Assembly (NCBI GenBank): GCA_034928145.1
Contig: JAYFPE010000005.1
Coordinates: 1-64,000, forward strand
DNA from: Pelethousia sp034928145
GTDB taxonomy: Bacteria; Bacillota; Clostridia; Christensenellales; CAG-138
Direction: 5' to 3'
DNA length: 64,000 bases
Shown: positions 33,506 through 43,248 of the stretch, one piece after another
Numbering within the stretch: the stretch's first letter is position 1
Layout: every line of letters starts with the position of its first letter
Position numbers and translations under genes: made by a program
Notes under the pieces: model-generated
Databases searched by the model: none
What the model was told of the DNA's origin: nothing
The model's input: only the letters and a program-made list of their open reading frames with translations

Positions 33506-34927
33506 TCAATCGATGATATCCGCATACTTGCCGCCCAGTATCTCCGTACCCACCAGGTTTAGGTCGGCAATGGTGAGGGTAATATCCATCTCCTTGCCAT
33601 CGCGCCAGATATGGAAGTCAATCGTATCGCCCACCTGCAAGCCGGCCACATAATCCACCAGGTCGCTGTGCTCACCAGGTATGACGCCATTGTAGGAGAG
33701 GATGATATCATTCACGCGCAGGTCCGCCTGATGGGCCGGGCCGTTGCGGGTCACGGTATAGACCAGTACGCCCTCGGGGATATCGTATTCTTCGGCGTAA
33801 TAGGCATCGATGGTTACCACAGAAATGCCGATGCCGGGCCGCACCACGTGCCCTGTGGTGATCAACTCCTCCACCACCTTCATGGCGTCGTCGATGGGGA
33901 TAGCGTAGCCGATGCCCTCGGCGTTGACCATGTTGCCATAGTCATCATAGCCGGCATAAAGGGTTTTTGCGCTGGTAATGCCGATCACCCTGCCCTGCAT
34001 ATCAAGCAGGGGGCCGCCGCTGGAGCCGGGGTTGATGGCCGCATCCGTTTGCAAATAGCTGTTGATACGGCCATCCACATTTGTTTCGCGGCTTGTGGCG
34101 CTGATGATGCCGAAGGTGGCCGTATCCGCCAGCTTCTCACCCGTAGGGTTGCCGATGGCCACGGCGAAATCGCCCACCCGCACATCGGCGCTCGTGCCGA
34201 GGGCCAGGGATGTGAGTGAATCCGCAGATTCGATCTTAAGCACGGCCACATCAAGGCGCGTATCCGCGCCCACCATCTCGGCCTGGAGCTCATCCCCGTC
34301 GGTAAATTTCACCATCACGCGGGAAGCATCCTCCACCACGTGGGCATTGGTAATGATATACCCCTCGCTGGAAACAATAAATCCGCTGCCATAGCTGCCC
34401 AAAAAGTCCTCGTCGCCGCTTTCGGACGCGTAATAGATATCCAGGCCCACCACGCCCTCGCTCGAATGCTCCACAATATCGGGCAGGGGGTTGACCGCGT
34501 TGCCGAGCGCCGGCGCTTGCCCGTCAAAGACTGGCAAAGGCCTCGAAACATATTCGGGCGGCTCGACCTGCTCGGGCTTAGTCGATTCGGGCGCCGGTTG
34601 CGGCTCCTCCGTGCTGGGGCCGAAGCCGCGCTTCCATTCCCAATCCCATTCCCAAATATCCTCGGGGGCGTGCTCCACGCCCTCGCGAATCAGGGCGGAT
34701 ATACCGCTGGCGCCCAGGGATACCAGCCCCGTAATCAGCGAGCCCAGCGCCAGGCCCACCAGCAGGCAGACCGCGCCCACAGCCACATAGCCGCCTATGT
34801 TGCCACGCTTTTGCCCTGACTGCTCCGCGCTAAAGCGGGGGCGCGCATTGGGATAAGAAGCGGGCGCTTGCTCCTCGTTTGACGGATTTTGCTGTTGTTC
34901 AGGCTGATAGGTGTTGTTTTCTTCCAT
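33506..34927 (-). CDS. HtrA/DegP-like membrane-anchored serine protease with PDZ domain
   Basis: The 473-residue product has a Gln/Asn/Pro-rich cytoplasmic start, one membrane helix (residues about 45-70), a trypsin-like domain with triad H196 (ITNAHVVED), D226 (TRLDVAVLK) and S303 (NPGSSGGPL), and a C-terminal PDZ domain (GVLVYTVTRNGPAHQADL). It degrades or refolds damaged surface proteins. AAAGGA precedes the ATG. It sits directly downstream of an OmpR-type two-component pair, which probably controls it, as CssRS does for HtrA in B. subtilis. Confidence 0.93.
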   Translation of the reverse strand: MEENNTYQPEQQQNPSNEEQAPASYPNARPRFSAEQSGQKRGNIGGYVAVGAVCLLVGLALGSLITGLVSLGASGISALIREGVEHAPEDIWEWDWEWKRGFGPSTEEPQPAPESTKPEQVEPPEYVSRPLPVFDGQAPALGNAVNPLPDIVEHSSEGVVGLDIYYASESGDEDFLGSYGSGFIVSSEGYIITNAHVVEDASRVMVKFTDGDELQAEMVGADTRLDVAVLKIESADSLTSLALGTSADVRVGDFAVAIGNPTGEKLADTATFGIISATSRETNVDGRINSYLQTDAAINPGSSGGPLLDMQGRVIGITSAKTLYAGYDDYGNMVNAEGIGYAIPIDDAMKVVEELITTGHVVRPGIGISVVTIDAYYAEEYDIPEGVLVYTVTRNGPAHQADLRVNDIILSYNGVIPGEHSDLVDYVAGLQVGDTIDFHIWRDGKEMDITLTIADLNLVGTEILGGKYADIID

Positions 34928-34956
34928 ATAGATTCCTTTCCACGAATCGCTTCGCG

Positions 34957-36432
34957 CTATGCGCGCCGCTGCGAGAGTTTGGGCTGCGGCTGGGGCCGCT
35001 CGGCCCGTTTTAGGGTAAAAATGAAGGCCGTGCCGCTGCCCAGTTCGCTCTCAACTGTTATATCCTGCCCGTGGGCGGCGATGATGCGCTTGACGATGGA
35101 AAGCCCTAGGCCGGTACCGCTTTGCGCATGGGGGGTATGCGCCTTTTCGGCTTTGTAGAACCGATCGAACACATAGGGAATATCCTCCGCCGCCATGCCC
35201 TTGCCGCTATCCGCTACGCGGATGGTGGCAAGCCGCTTATCCGCAGCCGTAGAGATGACCAGCCGACCTCCCTCGGGGGTAAATTTAATGGCGTTGTCGA
35301 TGAGGTTTCGCAACACCTGGGCGATCTGGTCTGCGTCCGCTTCAACATAGCAGTAATTTTCGGAAAAATCAAGGGCTATTTCGATATGCGCAGAGTCGAT
35401 GCGGGCCTCGAAGGTCAATAGGGTGCGGGCGATGAGCTCGTTAATATCGAAAGCGCTCAAATTTAGCGTGTACTGGCCGGATTCGATGCGGGCAAGATCC
35501 AACAGGTCGTTAACCATGCCGGTCATGCGCCGGTTCTCGTCGATGACGATCGCAAGGTATTTGGGGCTTTCCTCCGGGGGGATGGTGCCATCCTGTATGG
35601 CCTCCAAAAAGCCGCGCATGGAGGTGAGCGGCGAGCGCAGCTCGTGCGAAACATTGGCCACGAAGCTGCGGCGGGATTGCTCCAATGAATTGAGCTCATT
35701 GGCCATCAGGTTAAAGCTTTTGCCCAGCTGGGCTACTTCATCCTGCCCTTTGGCGCGCAGGCGCAGGTCGAACTCGCCTTTGGAAAAGCGCAGCACCGTG
35801 GCGTTCATATCGATGATGGGCCGGGTGATGCGGCCCGTGGTATAGCTTACCGCTAAAAAGGCCACCAACACCGCAATGCAGGAATAGAGCAGCACATCCA
35901 TCCATACCTGGCGCACGGAAGCATTGATGCGGCTCATATCCGTGTGTAAAAAAAGGGCAGCGATCATCTTTTCGCCATTGGCGATGGGAGCTATAAGGGT
36001 CATCACCGGGATATCCACCCGATCCTGGAGCATATCGGTTGCGATGCGGCCGGCGTCCGTCCCGCCAAGCAGGGCGAGCGCCTGTTCTTCCACATCCATA
36101 TCCTGGCTGCCCTTCCATTTTTCCTGCGAGCCTTCATCCACAAAGGCCCGTTTTCCGTATTTGGCATCGGCAAAGCGCAGCACGATCATGGCGTCGTATT
36201 TGCGCGCGATGGTCAGGAGCTCTTTTTCCGCCAGGGGCCGCTTGTCGTCATCCATATAGCGGTTGACCACCGTATCGGCGATCTCCTCTGCCTCGCGCCG
36301 GAGTTCGCTCTCCTTTTCCCCCATATATTGCTGCTGGAACATGCTGCCCACCGTAACGCCCAAGAGGATCATCAGCCCCAGCGTTACGGAAAGGTAGGTG
36401 ACCAGCATGCGGGAAAAGAGGGTTTTGAACAT
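34957..36432 (-). CDS. Sensor histidine kinase (HAMP, HisKA, HATPase)
   Basis: The 491-residue kinase has two membrane helices flanking a 160-residue extracellular sensor domain, a HAMP domain (TTGRITRPIIDMNATVLRF), HisKA with phosphoacceptor His in FVANVSHELRSPLTSM, and a HATPase domain with N-box NLIDNAIKFTPEG and G-boxes DSGKGM and GTGLGLSI. Its start codon directly follows the response regulator stop (TAGATG), indicating translational coupling. Probable surface-stress sensor given the adjacent htrA. Confidence 0.93.
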   Translation of the reverse strand: MFKTLFSRMLVTYLSVTLGLMILLGVTVGSMFQQQYMGEKESELRREAEEIADTVVNRYMDDDKRPLAEKELLTIARKYDAMIVLRFADAKYGKRAFVDEGSQEKWKGSQDMDVEEQALALLGGTDAGRIATDMLQDRVDIPVMTLIAPIANGEKMIAALFLHTDMSRINASVRQVWMDVLLYSCIAVLVAFLAVSYTTGRITRPIIDMNATVLRFSKGEFDLRLRAKGQDEVAQLGKSFNLMANELNSLEQSRRSFVANVSHELRSPLTSMRGFLEAIQDGTIPPEESPKYLAIVIDENRRMTGMVNDLLDLARIESGQYTLNLSAFDINELIARTLLTFEARIDSAHIEIALDFSENYCYVEADADQIAQVLRNLIDNAIKFTPEGGRLVISTAADKRLATIRVADSGKGMAAEDIPYVFDRFYKAEKAHTPHAQSGTGLGLSIVKRIIAAHGQDITVESELGSGTAFIFTLKRAERPQPQPKLSQRRA

Positions 36433-37113
36433 CTATTTTTTAGCCTCGAATTTATAGCCCACGCCCCACACGGTTTTGAGCTGCCAAGCCTCCCGCTCGC
36501 CCAGCTTTTCGCGGATGCGCTTGACGTGCACATCCACCGTGCGGGAATCGCCAAAGAAATCGAAGCCCCATACCTGCTCCAAAAGCTGCTCGCGGGTAAA
36601 TACCTTGCCCTCGCGCGAAGCCAGGAAGAACAGCAGCTCAATCTCCTTGGGCGGCATTTCGATCTGCTTGCCATCCATAATCACGGCGTAATTATCGAGG
36701 GAAATGGACAGGCCCTCGAATTCCACGCTCTTTTCGTTTTCAGGCTGGCTGCTGCGCCGGAGCACCGCCTTAACCCGGGCCAAAAGTTCCTTCGCGTCAA
36801 AAGGCTTGACGATATAGTCATCCGCGCCAAGATCCAGGCCCTGGATGCGGTCAAGCGTATCCCCCTTGGCGGTGAGCATAATCACGGGCACGTCGCTTTC
36901 CGCCCGCATCTTGCCCAATACCTCCCAGCCGTCCAGGCCGGGCAGCATCACATCCAGCACCACCAGCGCGGGCTGCACCTTGCGGAAAAGCGGCAGGGCC
37001 TCATCCCCCCGCTCACCGCAGGTCACCTCATAGCCCGCCTTGCGCAGGTACATTTCGATGATGGCCAGGATATTCCGGTCGTCGTCGATAACCAGAATGG
37101 AATTCTTCTCCAT
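36433..37113 (-). CDS. OmpR-family response regulator
   Basis: The 226-residue regulator has a receiver domain with acidic pocket VIDDDRN and phosphoacceptor Asp in LVVLDVMLPG, Lys in DYIVKPFD, and an OmpR winged helix (LLFFLASREGKVFTREQL, RTVDVHVKRIREKLG). GGGGGG lies seven bases upstream of the ATG. It is the first gene of the regulator-kinase-htrA run. Confidence 0.95.
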   Translation of the reverse strand: MEKNSILVIDDDRNILAIIEMYLRKAGYEVTCGERGDEALPLFRKVQPALVVLDVMLPGLDGWEVLGKMRAESDVPVIMLTAKGDTLDRIQGLDLGADDYIVKPFDAKELLARVKAVLRRSSQPENEKSVEFEGLSISLDNYAVIMDGKQIEMPPKEIELLFFLASREGKVFTREQLLEQVWGFDFFGDSRTVDVHVKRIREKLGEREAWQLKTVWGVGYKFEAKK

Positions 37114-37125
37114 AGAAATTCCCCC

Positions 37126-37578
37126 CTATTCTGCTTCTTCTTCGGTCGAAAGGGCGATGCCGTAGCGCTTAAGCAGCGCGGCTGTCACGCCCATCCCCGG
37201 CCTATGTCGGCCCGAAAAGCTGCCGTCGTAGATGGTTCCAGCGCCGCAGGAAGGGCTTCGGGCCTTCAGCACGGCCCCTGTGATCCCGGCCCCCTGGCAA
37301 AGGCGCAGAGCTTCCTGCGCGCCCTTGATGAAGGCCGCCGTTACATCCCGGCCCGCTTGATCGACCACTTTGGCGCGGCCATCGAGCACGTCCTCCCCGT
37401 CGCCGCCCTGGATCTCGCAGGGCAGGCGGGGCGTGGGCAGGCCGCCCAGGCATTCGGGGCAGATGGCGAGCACATCCCCGGCCTTGACCCGCGCGATCAC
37501 GGCTGCATCCGCTTTGGCTTCGCCGTTATAGCGGCAACGCTCCCCCATCAGGCAGGCGGACACGGCTAGTTTTGTCAT
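37126..37578 (-). CDS. DUF523 family protein
   Basis: The 150-residue product begins MTKLAVSACLMGERCRYNG and contains CPECLGGLPTPRLPCEI and LKARSPSCGAGTIYDG, the cysteine-bearing signature of DUF523. Function is not known; the conserved cysteines suggest metal or cluster binding or thiol chemistry. ATG 37578 has AAGGATGG upstream. It lies 12 bases ahead of the response regulator. Confidence 0.9.
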   Translation of the reverse strand: MTKLAVSACLMGERCRYNGEAKADAAVIARVKAGDVLAICPECLGGLPTPRLPCEIQGGDGEDVLDGRAKVVDQAGRDVTAAFIKGAQEALRLCQGAGITGAVLKARSPSCGAGTIYDGSFSGRHRPGMGVTAALLKRYGIALSTEEEAE

Positions 37579-37630
37579 AATGATACCATCCTTCCCCACC
37601 GCTTGTATGAACTGGGTGTAAATTTCTCCG

Positions 37631-39982
37631 TTATTTTTGGAAACTAACCACGGTCACGCCCGCGTCGCCCTCACCGTAAGCGCCCATGCGAAAGCTCTTG
37701 ACCCGCTTATCCCGCCGAAGGAAATCCTGAACGCCGGCCCGCAGCGCGCCCGTGCCCTTTCCATGGATGATGCTGATCTCCGTAAGGCCGCTCAAAATGC
37801 AGTTGTCAATATATCGGTCTACCGTGAGCAGGGCTTCATCCACCAGCATGCCGCGCACATCCAGCTCCATGCCGGCCTGGCGATCCGCTTCCAGCCGGAT
37901 CTTGCCCACGCCCTTCTTGGGCTCCTCATCCTCTAAAAGGCGCAAGTCGCTCAGCTTGGCGCTCAGCTTCATGATGCCCGCCTGCACCTGCACCTCGCCC
38001 TTGGCGTCCGCAGGCGCAAGCACCGTGGCCTTTTGATCCAGCGAAAGGATGCGCACCGTATCCCCGGGCCGCACGGTCTTGGGAGCCGTACCGTAGGCGG
38101 GCTTCTTTTTGGCCAAAGGCTCGGCCAGCCCACCCTCCTTGGCCCTGAGGGCATCTCGCGAACGCTGGATGACCCGGTCTGCCGCGCGCTGATCCGCGCC
38201 CGGAATAGCCCGGATATCCGCGATCAGCTTTTCCATTTCCGCCCTGGTATCCGCCACCAGCTTGCGGGAATCCTCCTTCGCTTTGGCGCGCAGCTTTTCC
38301 CGCTCCGCCTCCATGCGCGCGCGCTGCTCCTCCACCTGCTCACGGAGCTTGTCCAGCTCCTGCCGGGCCTCTACCGCCAGGCGGCGTTCCTCCTCCGCCC
38401 TGCGATGCCGGGCCTCCGCGCCGGAGATAATATCCTCGAATTTCACATCTTCATTTTTCAGGTAGCCCCGCGCCTTCTCGATCAGGCCCTCGCCCATGCC
38501 CAGGCGGCGCGAGATCTCAAAGGCGTTGGATTTGCCCGGTATGCCGATGAACAGCCGGTAGGTGGGGCAGAGCCTGTCCACATCGAATTCCATAGAGGCG
38601 TTCTCCATGCCGGGCCGGGTGAGGGCAAAGGCCTTGATCTCGCTATAGTGCGTGGTGGCCACAGTGCGGCAGCCCCGGCCGTGCAACTCCTCGAGAATGC
38701 TCATGGCGAGCGCCGCGCCCTCGATGGGGTCGGTACCCGCGCCCAACTCATCCAGCAGCACCAGCGAGCCTGCGCCGGCCCGCTCCAAAATGGCAACGAT
38801 ATTGGTCATGTGGCTGGAGAAGGTGGAAAGGCTCTGCTCGATGCTTTGCTCGTCGCCGATATCCGCATACACAGCCTCGAACACGGGCAGGCGGCTGCCA
38901 ACTTGCGCAGGGATAAAAAGGCCGCTCTGGGCCATCAGCACGAAAAGGCCCACGGTCTTGAGGGTCACCGTTTTGCCGCCCGTGTTGGGGCCGGTGATGA
39001 TGAGGGTCTGAAAATCCTGCCCCAGCCAGATATCGATAGGCACCACTTGATCGGCAGGGATTAGAGGATGCCGGCCCCGTATGATGCGGGTATAGCCGCT
39101 TTCATCAAGCTCCGGCCGCGCGGCCTCCATCTCCCGCGCGAGGCGCGCCTTGGCAAAGGCCAGGTCTACGCTGCCCAGCACGCTAAGGCCCTCGAGCATA
39201 TCCGCCGCGTAGGGGGCACAAAGGGCCGTGAGCTCCGCGAGGATGCGCTCAATCTCCTCCTCTTCCTCGCCCAGCAGCTTTTTGTATTCATTGCCCAGCT
39301 CCACCACAGCCGTGGGTTCGATGAAGAGCGTGGCCCCGCTGCCGGATTGATCGTGGATCAGGCCGGGCACGTTCTGCCTGTATTCCTGCTTCACGGGCAA
39401 CACAAAACGGCCGTTGCGAATGGTTACCAGCGGCTCCTGCAAGTATTTCTGAAATGTGGTGGAGCGGATCATGTTACCCAACCGCTCGCGCACCCGATCG
39501 TTCGTGAGCCGCATGCTGCGGCGGATGCGGGCTAGGGCCGGGGACGCGCCGTCGGATATCTCATCTTCGCCGACGATGCAGCGGCCGATCTCCTCCTCCA
39601 CGCTGCGGTGGGCGGCCAGCCATTCGGAAAGATTCCGCAAACGTGGGCAATCCTCCGCCGCACTGAGCGCCTCCTTGCAAAGGCGGATGGCCCGAAGAAC
39701 CCGCGCCAGGCCCAAAAGCTCCGTGGGCGAAAGATAAAGCGCCGCGTGGATGCGTTTGAGGCAGGCGCGCATATCCGGGAAATCCTCCACAGGCGTATGG
39801 CCCGTGCGCAAATACAAGCTTTCCGCCTCAGCCGTGAGGGCCAGGGCGGCGGCAACTTCCTCGCGCGCAAAGGAGGGAGTCAGCGCCTCGGCCAGCTCCC
39901 GGCCGGCAAAGCACTGGGCCTTCTGCGCCAGCTGCGCGCGTATTTTATCGTATTCCAGGGTTTTTAATACTTTATCCAGCAT
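37631..39982 (-). CDS. mutS2: Endonuclease MutS2
   Basis: The 783-residue protein (normal length) has the MutS core and clamp, ATPase Walker A GPNTGGKT at 331-338, Walker B LVLLDELGAGTDP, a long charged coiled coil (residues about 510-630) and a C-terminal Smr nuclease domain (LDVRGMLVDEALLTV, IIHGKGTGALRAGV). MutS2 suppresses homologous recombination and in some species acts on collided ribosomes. It sits between the U32 peptidase and DUF523 genes. Confidence 0.96.
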   Translation of the reverse strand: MLDKVLKTLEYDKIRAQLAQKAQCFAGRELAEALTPSFAREEVAAALALTAEAESLYLRTGHTPVEDFPDMRACLKRIHAALYLSPTELLGLARVLRAIRLCKEALSAAEDCPRLRNLSEWLAAHRSVEEEIGRCIVGEDEISDGASPALARIRRSMRLTNDRVRERLGNMIRSTTFQKYLQEPLVTIRNGRFVLPVKQEYRQNVPGLIHDQSGSGATLFIEPTAVVELGNEYKKLLGEEEEEIERILAELTALCAPYAADMLEGLSVLGSVDLAFAKARLAREMEAARPELDESGYTRIIRGRHPLIPADQVVPIDIWLGQDFQTLIITGPNTGGKTVTLKTVGLFVLMAQSGLFIPAQVGSRLPVFEAVYADIGDEQSIEQSLSTFSSHMTNIVAILERAGAGSLVLLDELGAGTDPIEGAALAMSILEELHGRGCRTVATTHYSEIKAFALTRPGMENASMEFDVDRLCPTYRLFIGIPGKSNAFEISRRLGMGEGLIEKARGYLKNEDVKFEDIISGAEARHRRAEEERRLAVEARQELDKLREQVEEQRARMEAEREKLRAKAKEDSRKLVADTRAEMEKLIADIRAIPGADQRAADRVIQRSRDALRAKEGGLAEPLAKKKPAYGTAPKTVRPGDTVRILSLDQKATVLAPADAKGEVQVQAGIMKLSAKLSDLRLLEDEEPKKGVGKIRLEADRQAGMELDVRGMLVDEALLTVDRYIDNCILSGLTEISIIHGKGTGALRAGVQDFLRRDKRVKSFRMGAYGEGDAGVTVVSFQK

Positions 39983-40004
39983 GGTCGTATCCTTGCTTTT
40001 GCTT

Positions 40005-42092
40005 TTATTCCACGGCCCGGCTCCAATGGCCGCGGGTGGCGTTTACGGGCGGCTCCACAGCCTCGCCCGTGAGGGCCGCTTTGGCCCGCGCGACCAGGCG
40101 AGATACTTCGCCGGGCGCTTCCTCATAAAAGGCCAGCTGCACAAGGCCGGGCCGCGGCAGTTGCGCGAGGTAATCCGTTATATCCGTAGGCAGGCAGTTC
40201 AGCAGGCGCACCAAGCAGCCGTCCGCCCCTTTCATAGGCGAAAGGGGGAAGCGCCGCCCGGCCTCATCTTCAAGATAATCGCCCGCGCCCAAGCAGCCGC
40301 CGCAGCCCCCCGCCTCCTTGCGTGGGCAATGGAAAAGCTGCATCAGCTGCGCCCTGCCATAGGCCGAAATTCCGGCGGCGCAATCTACTGCCAGTATATC
40401 ACGCATTTGCGCCTTTGTCAGTTCCACAGATAGCACCACCTTTGCGAATCCCATCGATTTTAGGCTGCGCACGCTTTCGGCGTTGAAGGCGTTGAGTTGG
40501 GTGCCCGCGACGCGCAGGCCAAGGCCCTCGGTCATCAGCACTTGGCCGATATTCACCGCCACGGCTCCATCGACAAGGCCGCTATGCAGCAAGCCCTCCA
40601 GGCGCGCCGTTTCCTTGCCCTGCGGGGCTGCGGCAGGCAGCGCAAGGAGCAGCCGGGAAGGCCCTCGCAGGTTTTGCAGGGCAGTTAGCGCGGCTTCCGC
40701 CTCCAAAGAGGCTTCCAGCGCCACCATATCCGCCCCGGCCGACGCGGCGGCACGGGCCTGGGCCTCATTGCGCACCAAGGCCAGGATTTGCGCAGGCTCG
40801 TTTCGCGGCGTGGGCGCAGGCTCCCCGGCGGGCCGAATATCCGGCGCGACACGCCGCAGGCGCAGGGTTTTGAGCAAAGCCTCGCAGGCCCGGCGGCGCA
40901 GCTCGTTGAGGCTGCGCACGGCCAGGTAGGCATCCTCATCGATCTCCCCCGTGCAGGAAGCGGCGGTGAAGGGCGTATCCCCGAGCTTTCTTAGCTGCTC
41001 CAAATAACGCGCCGCGCTCCGGGGCTTCTCCGCCCGTTCGGGCACAGGGCCTTCCACGGAGGCGGATGCGCGGCCCACCGCCGTAACTTCCAACCGGGCG
41101 GGGTCGCCCAACCGCAAGGTCAGGTGCAACGAGATGGGCTGGCGGCGGTTCTCGCCGGCATAGCTTTGGGCCAGCTCCCGCAAAAGGGAGGATGCTGGGG
41201 CCGCTTCGGCCACGCAGCCCGTAATGGCGTGGTCGCCATAGAAATAGCCCGTTTTGCCCCCGCCCCGGTCGAACAGGGCCAGCAGGCGTTGCTTATGCGC
41301 GGCTAGTTCCTTTGCGTTTGCGCCATCCAGAGCGGCGCGATAGGCGGCGGTGACGGCGGCCACGTATTCCGGCCGCTTCATGCGGCCTTCCAGCTTTAGC
41401 CAGGAGACGCCGGCGGATGCGAGATCATCCAAATGCTCCAGCATGCAAAGGTCGGAAAGGCTTAGGACATAATCATCGGGGCCGGGCTTGCCGCTTAGGC
41501 CCATGCGCTTGCGGCAGGGCTGGGCGCAGGTGCCCCGGTTGCCGCTCCGCTCTCCGGCCATGGAGGAAAGGAGGCAGGCCCCGGAAAAGCTCATGCACAG
41601 CGCGCCGTGGGCAAAGGCTTCGAGGGGGATATCCACGGCCGCATGGATGGCGCGGATGCCTTCAAGGCTCACCTCGCGGGCCAACACGGCGCATTTGAGG
41701 CCCATCTCCCGCGTCAGCCTGGCCCCCGGGATATCGCATACGCCCAGCTGGGTGCTGGCATGGAGGTTGAAATCCGGCAATTCCCGCTGCAAAAGGCGGA
41801 TCAGGCCCAAGTCCTGCACGATCAGCGCATCTGCCCCCGCTTCATAAAGGAAGCGGGCGTAGGCCAAAGCCGCGGGCAGCTCCCGGTCTGTGAGCAGGGT
41901 GTTCATGGTGATAAAAGAACGCGCGCCATAGAGGCGGCAGGCGTCCAAAGCCTCCATCATGGCGTCTTCATCAAAATTGGCCGCGCCCCGGCGGGCATTG
42001 AAGGCGGCCCCGCCGAAATAGACCCCATCCGCCCCGTTTTGCAGGGCTGCGCGTAGGCTCTCGGGGCTGCCCGCGGGCGATAAAAGCAACAT
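40005..42092 (-). CDS. U32 family peptidase with DUF3656 domain (RlhA/YrrO-like)
   Basis: The 695-residue product begins MLLLSPAGSPESLRAALQNGADGVYFGG, the usual U32 start. It has the family signature EAFAHGALCMSFSGACLLSS, the cysteine set CAQPCRKRMG, and a central DUF3656-type part. The C-terminal third repeats the U32 barrel pattern with CPRKEAGGCGGCLGAGDY, a likely Fe-S or Zn site. RlhA members hydroxylate 23S rRNA; others are annotated as collagenases. GGAGGAG is upstream of the ATG. Located between zapA and mutS2. Confidence 0.9.
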   Translation of the reverse strand: MLLLSPAGSPESLRAALQNGADGVYFGGAAFNARRGAANFDEDAMMEALDACRLYGARSFITMNTLLTDRELPAALAYARFLYEAGADALIVQDLGLIRLLQRELPDFNLHASTQLGVCDIPGARLTREMGLKCAVLAREVSLEGIRAIHAAVDIPLEAFAHGALCMSFSGACLLSSMAGERSGNRGTCAQPCRKRMGLSGKPGPDDYVLSLSDLCMLEHLDDLASAGVSWLKLEGRMKRPEYVAAVTAAYRAALDGANAKELAAHKQRLLALFDRGGGKTGYFYGDHAITGCVAEAAPASSLLRELAQSYAGENRRQPISLHLTLRLGDPARLEVTAVGRASASVEGPVPERAEKPRSAARYLEQLRKLGDTPFTAASCTGEIDEDAYLAVRSLNELRRRACEALLKTLRLRRVAPDIRPAGEPAPTPRNEPAQILALVRNEAQARAAASAGADMVALEASLEAEAALTALQNLRGPSRLLLALPAAAPQGKETARLEGLLHSGLVDGAVAVNIGQVLMTEGLGLRVAGTQLNAFNAESVRSLKSMGFAKVVLSVELTKAQMRDILAVDCAAGISAYGRAQLMQLFHCPRKEAGGCGGCLGAGDYLEDEAGRRFPLSPMKGADGCLVRLLNCLPTDITDYLAQLPRPGLVQLAFYEEAPGEVSRLVARAKAALTGEAVEPPVNATRGHWSRAVE

Positions 42093-42118
42093 AACTCTTT
42101 TCTCCTCCGTTTCGGGAC

Positions 42119-42149
42119 AAAAACGCGGCCGGGAAGCATCCCGGGCCGC
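42119..42149 (-). terminator. Rho-independent terminator after zapA
   Basis: On the minus strand GCGGCC-GGGA pairs with TCCC-GGCCGC (one bulged G) and runs into GTTTTTG. It lies 19 bases after the zapA stop. Confidence 0.75.
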
Positions 42150-42167
42150 ACAGCATCCGCCATCAGC

Positions 42168-42482
42168 TCATTTGGTAGGCAGCGCTTTCCCGCTCTCGAA
42201 GGGGCGCTTGACGGGCGCGCTCTGGCGGGGCATCTCCCGAAGCTCGGAAATGCGGGAATCCAGCGCGTCGTAATCCTCCCGTAGCTTATGCAGCTCGTCG
42301 GATAGATTCAGCGCCGCCAGGAGGACGCAATTGCCCGAACTCAGGTTGGGATAGGCCCGCTGCACCTCTTCGATCTTTTCGTTGACATACTTGGCGATCT
42401 TGCGGACGTATACCTCGCTCTCCTCAGCAGCCAAACGGAAATCCTGCCCGCCGATCTGTACGGTGACGTGCGTTTTATCCAT
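42168..42482 (-). CDS. zapA: Cell division protein ZapA
   Basis: The 104-residue product starts MDKTHVTVQIGGQDFRLAAEE, includes YVRKIAKYVNEKIEEVQRAYP and VLLAALNLSDELHKLR, and ends with a coiled coil: the ZapA pattern. ZapA bundles FtsZ filaments at midcell. ATG 42482 is chosen for GGGGGAAG eight bases upstream. The remaining tail is basic and proline-rich. Confidence 0.92.
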   Translation of the reverse strand: MDKTHVTVQIGGQDFRLAAEESEVYVRKIAKYVNEKIEEVQRAYPNLSSGNCVLLAALNLSDELHKLREDYDALDSRISELREMPRQSAPVKRPFESGKALPTK

Positions 42483-42588
42483 AGTATTTTCTTCCCCCAA
42501 GCCATCCTACACAAAATATATGGTATATGTATTTTCCTTATTATACAATAACTGGTGGATACTTGCAAGTATCGACATATAATTTGCT

Positions 42589-43245
42589 TTATTTATCGCG
42601 CCTTGCCGCCGAGGCGCAGAGCAAAGATCCCGCCGCCTCATTTGGGGTGACATAGCAGGCGAAAGCAATGTCCCCCGCCTTCTCTTCCCGGGAGGCGCCC
42701 GTTTGGGCCGTTTCCTCGAGCAGGGCGCAAAAGCGGGCAATATCGGCGGCCGTGCAGGAGCCTGTGGGGTCTAATGCGGCGCAAAGGCCGGGCAAGGCTT
42801 CCTGCCGCCAAGCCTGGCCGGCGGCGTAAGCTTCCAGCCGCGCCTGGTAAACATCCGCTTCGATGGGCGTGGCGTTCTTAGGCAAAGTTTCCGGGGCCGG
42901 TTCATCGGGCAGGCGCAATAGGAAAGCGGAGACCCCGCCTTCCCTAAAGGAAAGCGTCAGATAGGCATCCGCCATATCCTCGCGTGCAAGCTTGTATTCC
43001 GCAGAGCCCGGCAGCCTGCCCTCCTGCGGCTCCGGCTGAGCCGAGAGACCGAAAGCGATGGCGTTTTCCACAAAAGCATCCTCGGAGGGGTAGCTGTAAT
43101 AAAGGGGCGTGGGCGTAGGTTCGGCCTGTGCCTCTGCCGGGACCGCGCGCAGGGATTGCGCCAGATACAGGCCCACGCAGCAGGCGATCATCGCCCCGGT
43201 AAAGAGCAGGTAACCCCGGCCCTGGTCGCGCTTCGCCTTTGCCAT
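42589..43245 (-). CDS. Membrane-anchored protein of unknown function
   Basis: The 218-residue product has a short basic cytoplasmic start, one membrane helix (YLLFTGAMIACCVGLYLAQ), a Pro/Thr linker and an outside domain (DMADAYLTLSFREGGVSAFLL) with three cysteines near the end. No family is recognised. It starts three bases after the RluD-type gene, so it belongs to the lspA-pseudouridine synthase operon. Confidence 0.75.
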   Translation of the reverse strand: MAKAKRDQGRGYLLFTGAMIACCVGLYLAQSLRAVPAEAQAEPTPTPLYYSYPSEDAFVENAIAFGLSAQPEPQEGRLPGSAEYKLAREDMADAYLTLSFREGGVSAFLLRLPDEPAPETLPKNATPIEADVYQARLEAYAAGQAWRQEALPGLCAALDPTGSCTAADIARFCALLEETAQTGASREEKAGDIAFACYVTPNEAAGSLLCASAARRDK

Positions 43246-43248
43246 GGC

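Noticed and set aside
36328..37569. 413-codon plus-strand frame over the two-component genes
   Set aside because: Antisense to kinase, regulator and DUF523 genes, which all carry catalytic motifs; no start signal.
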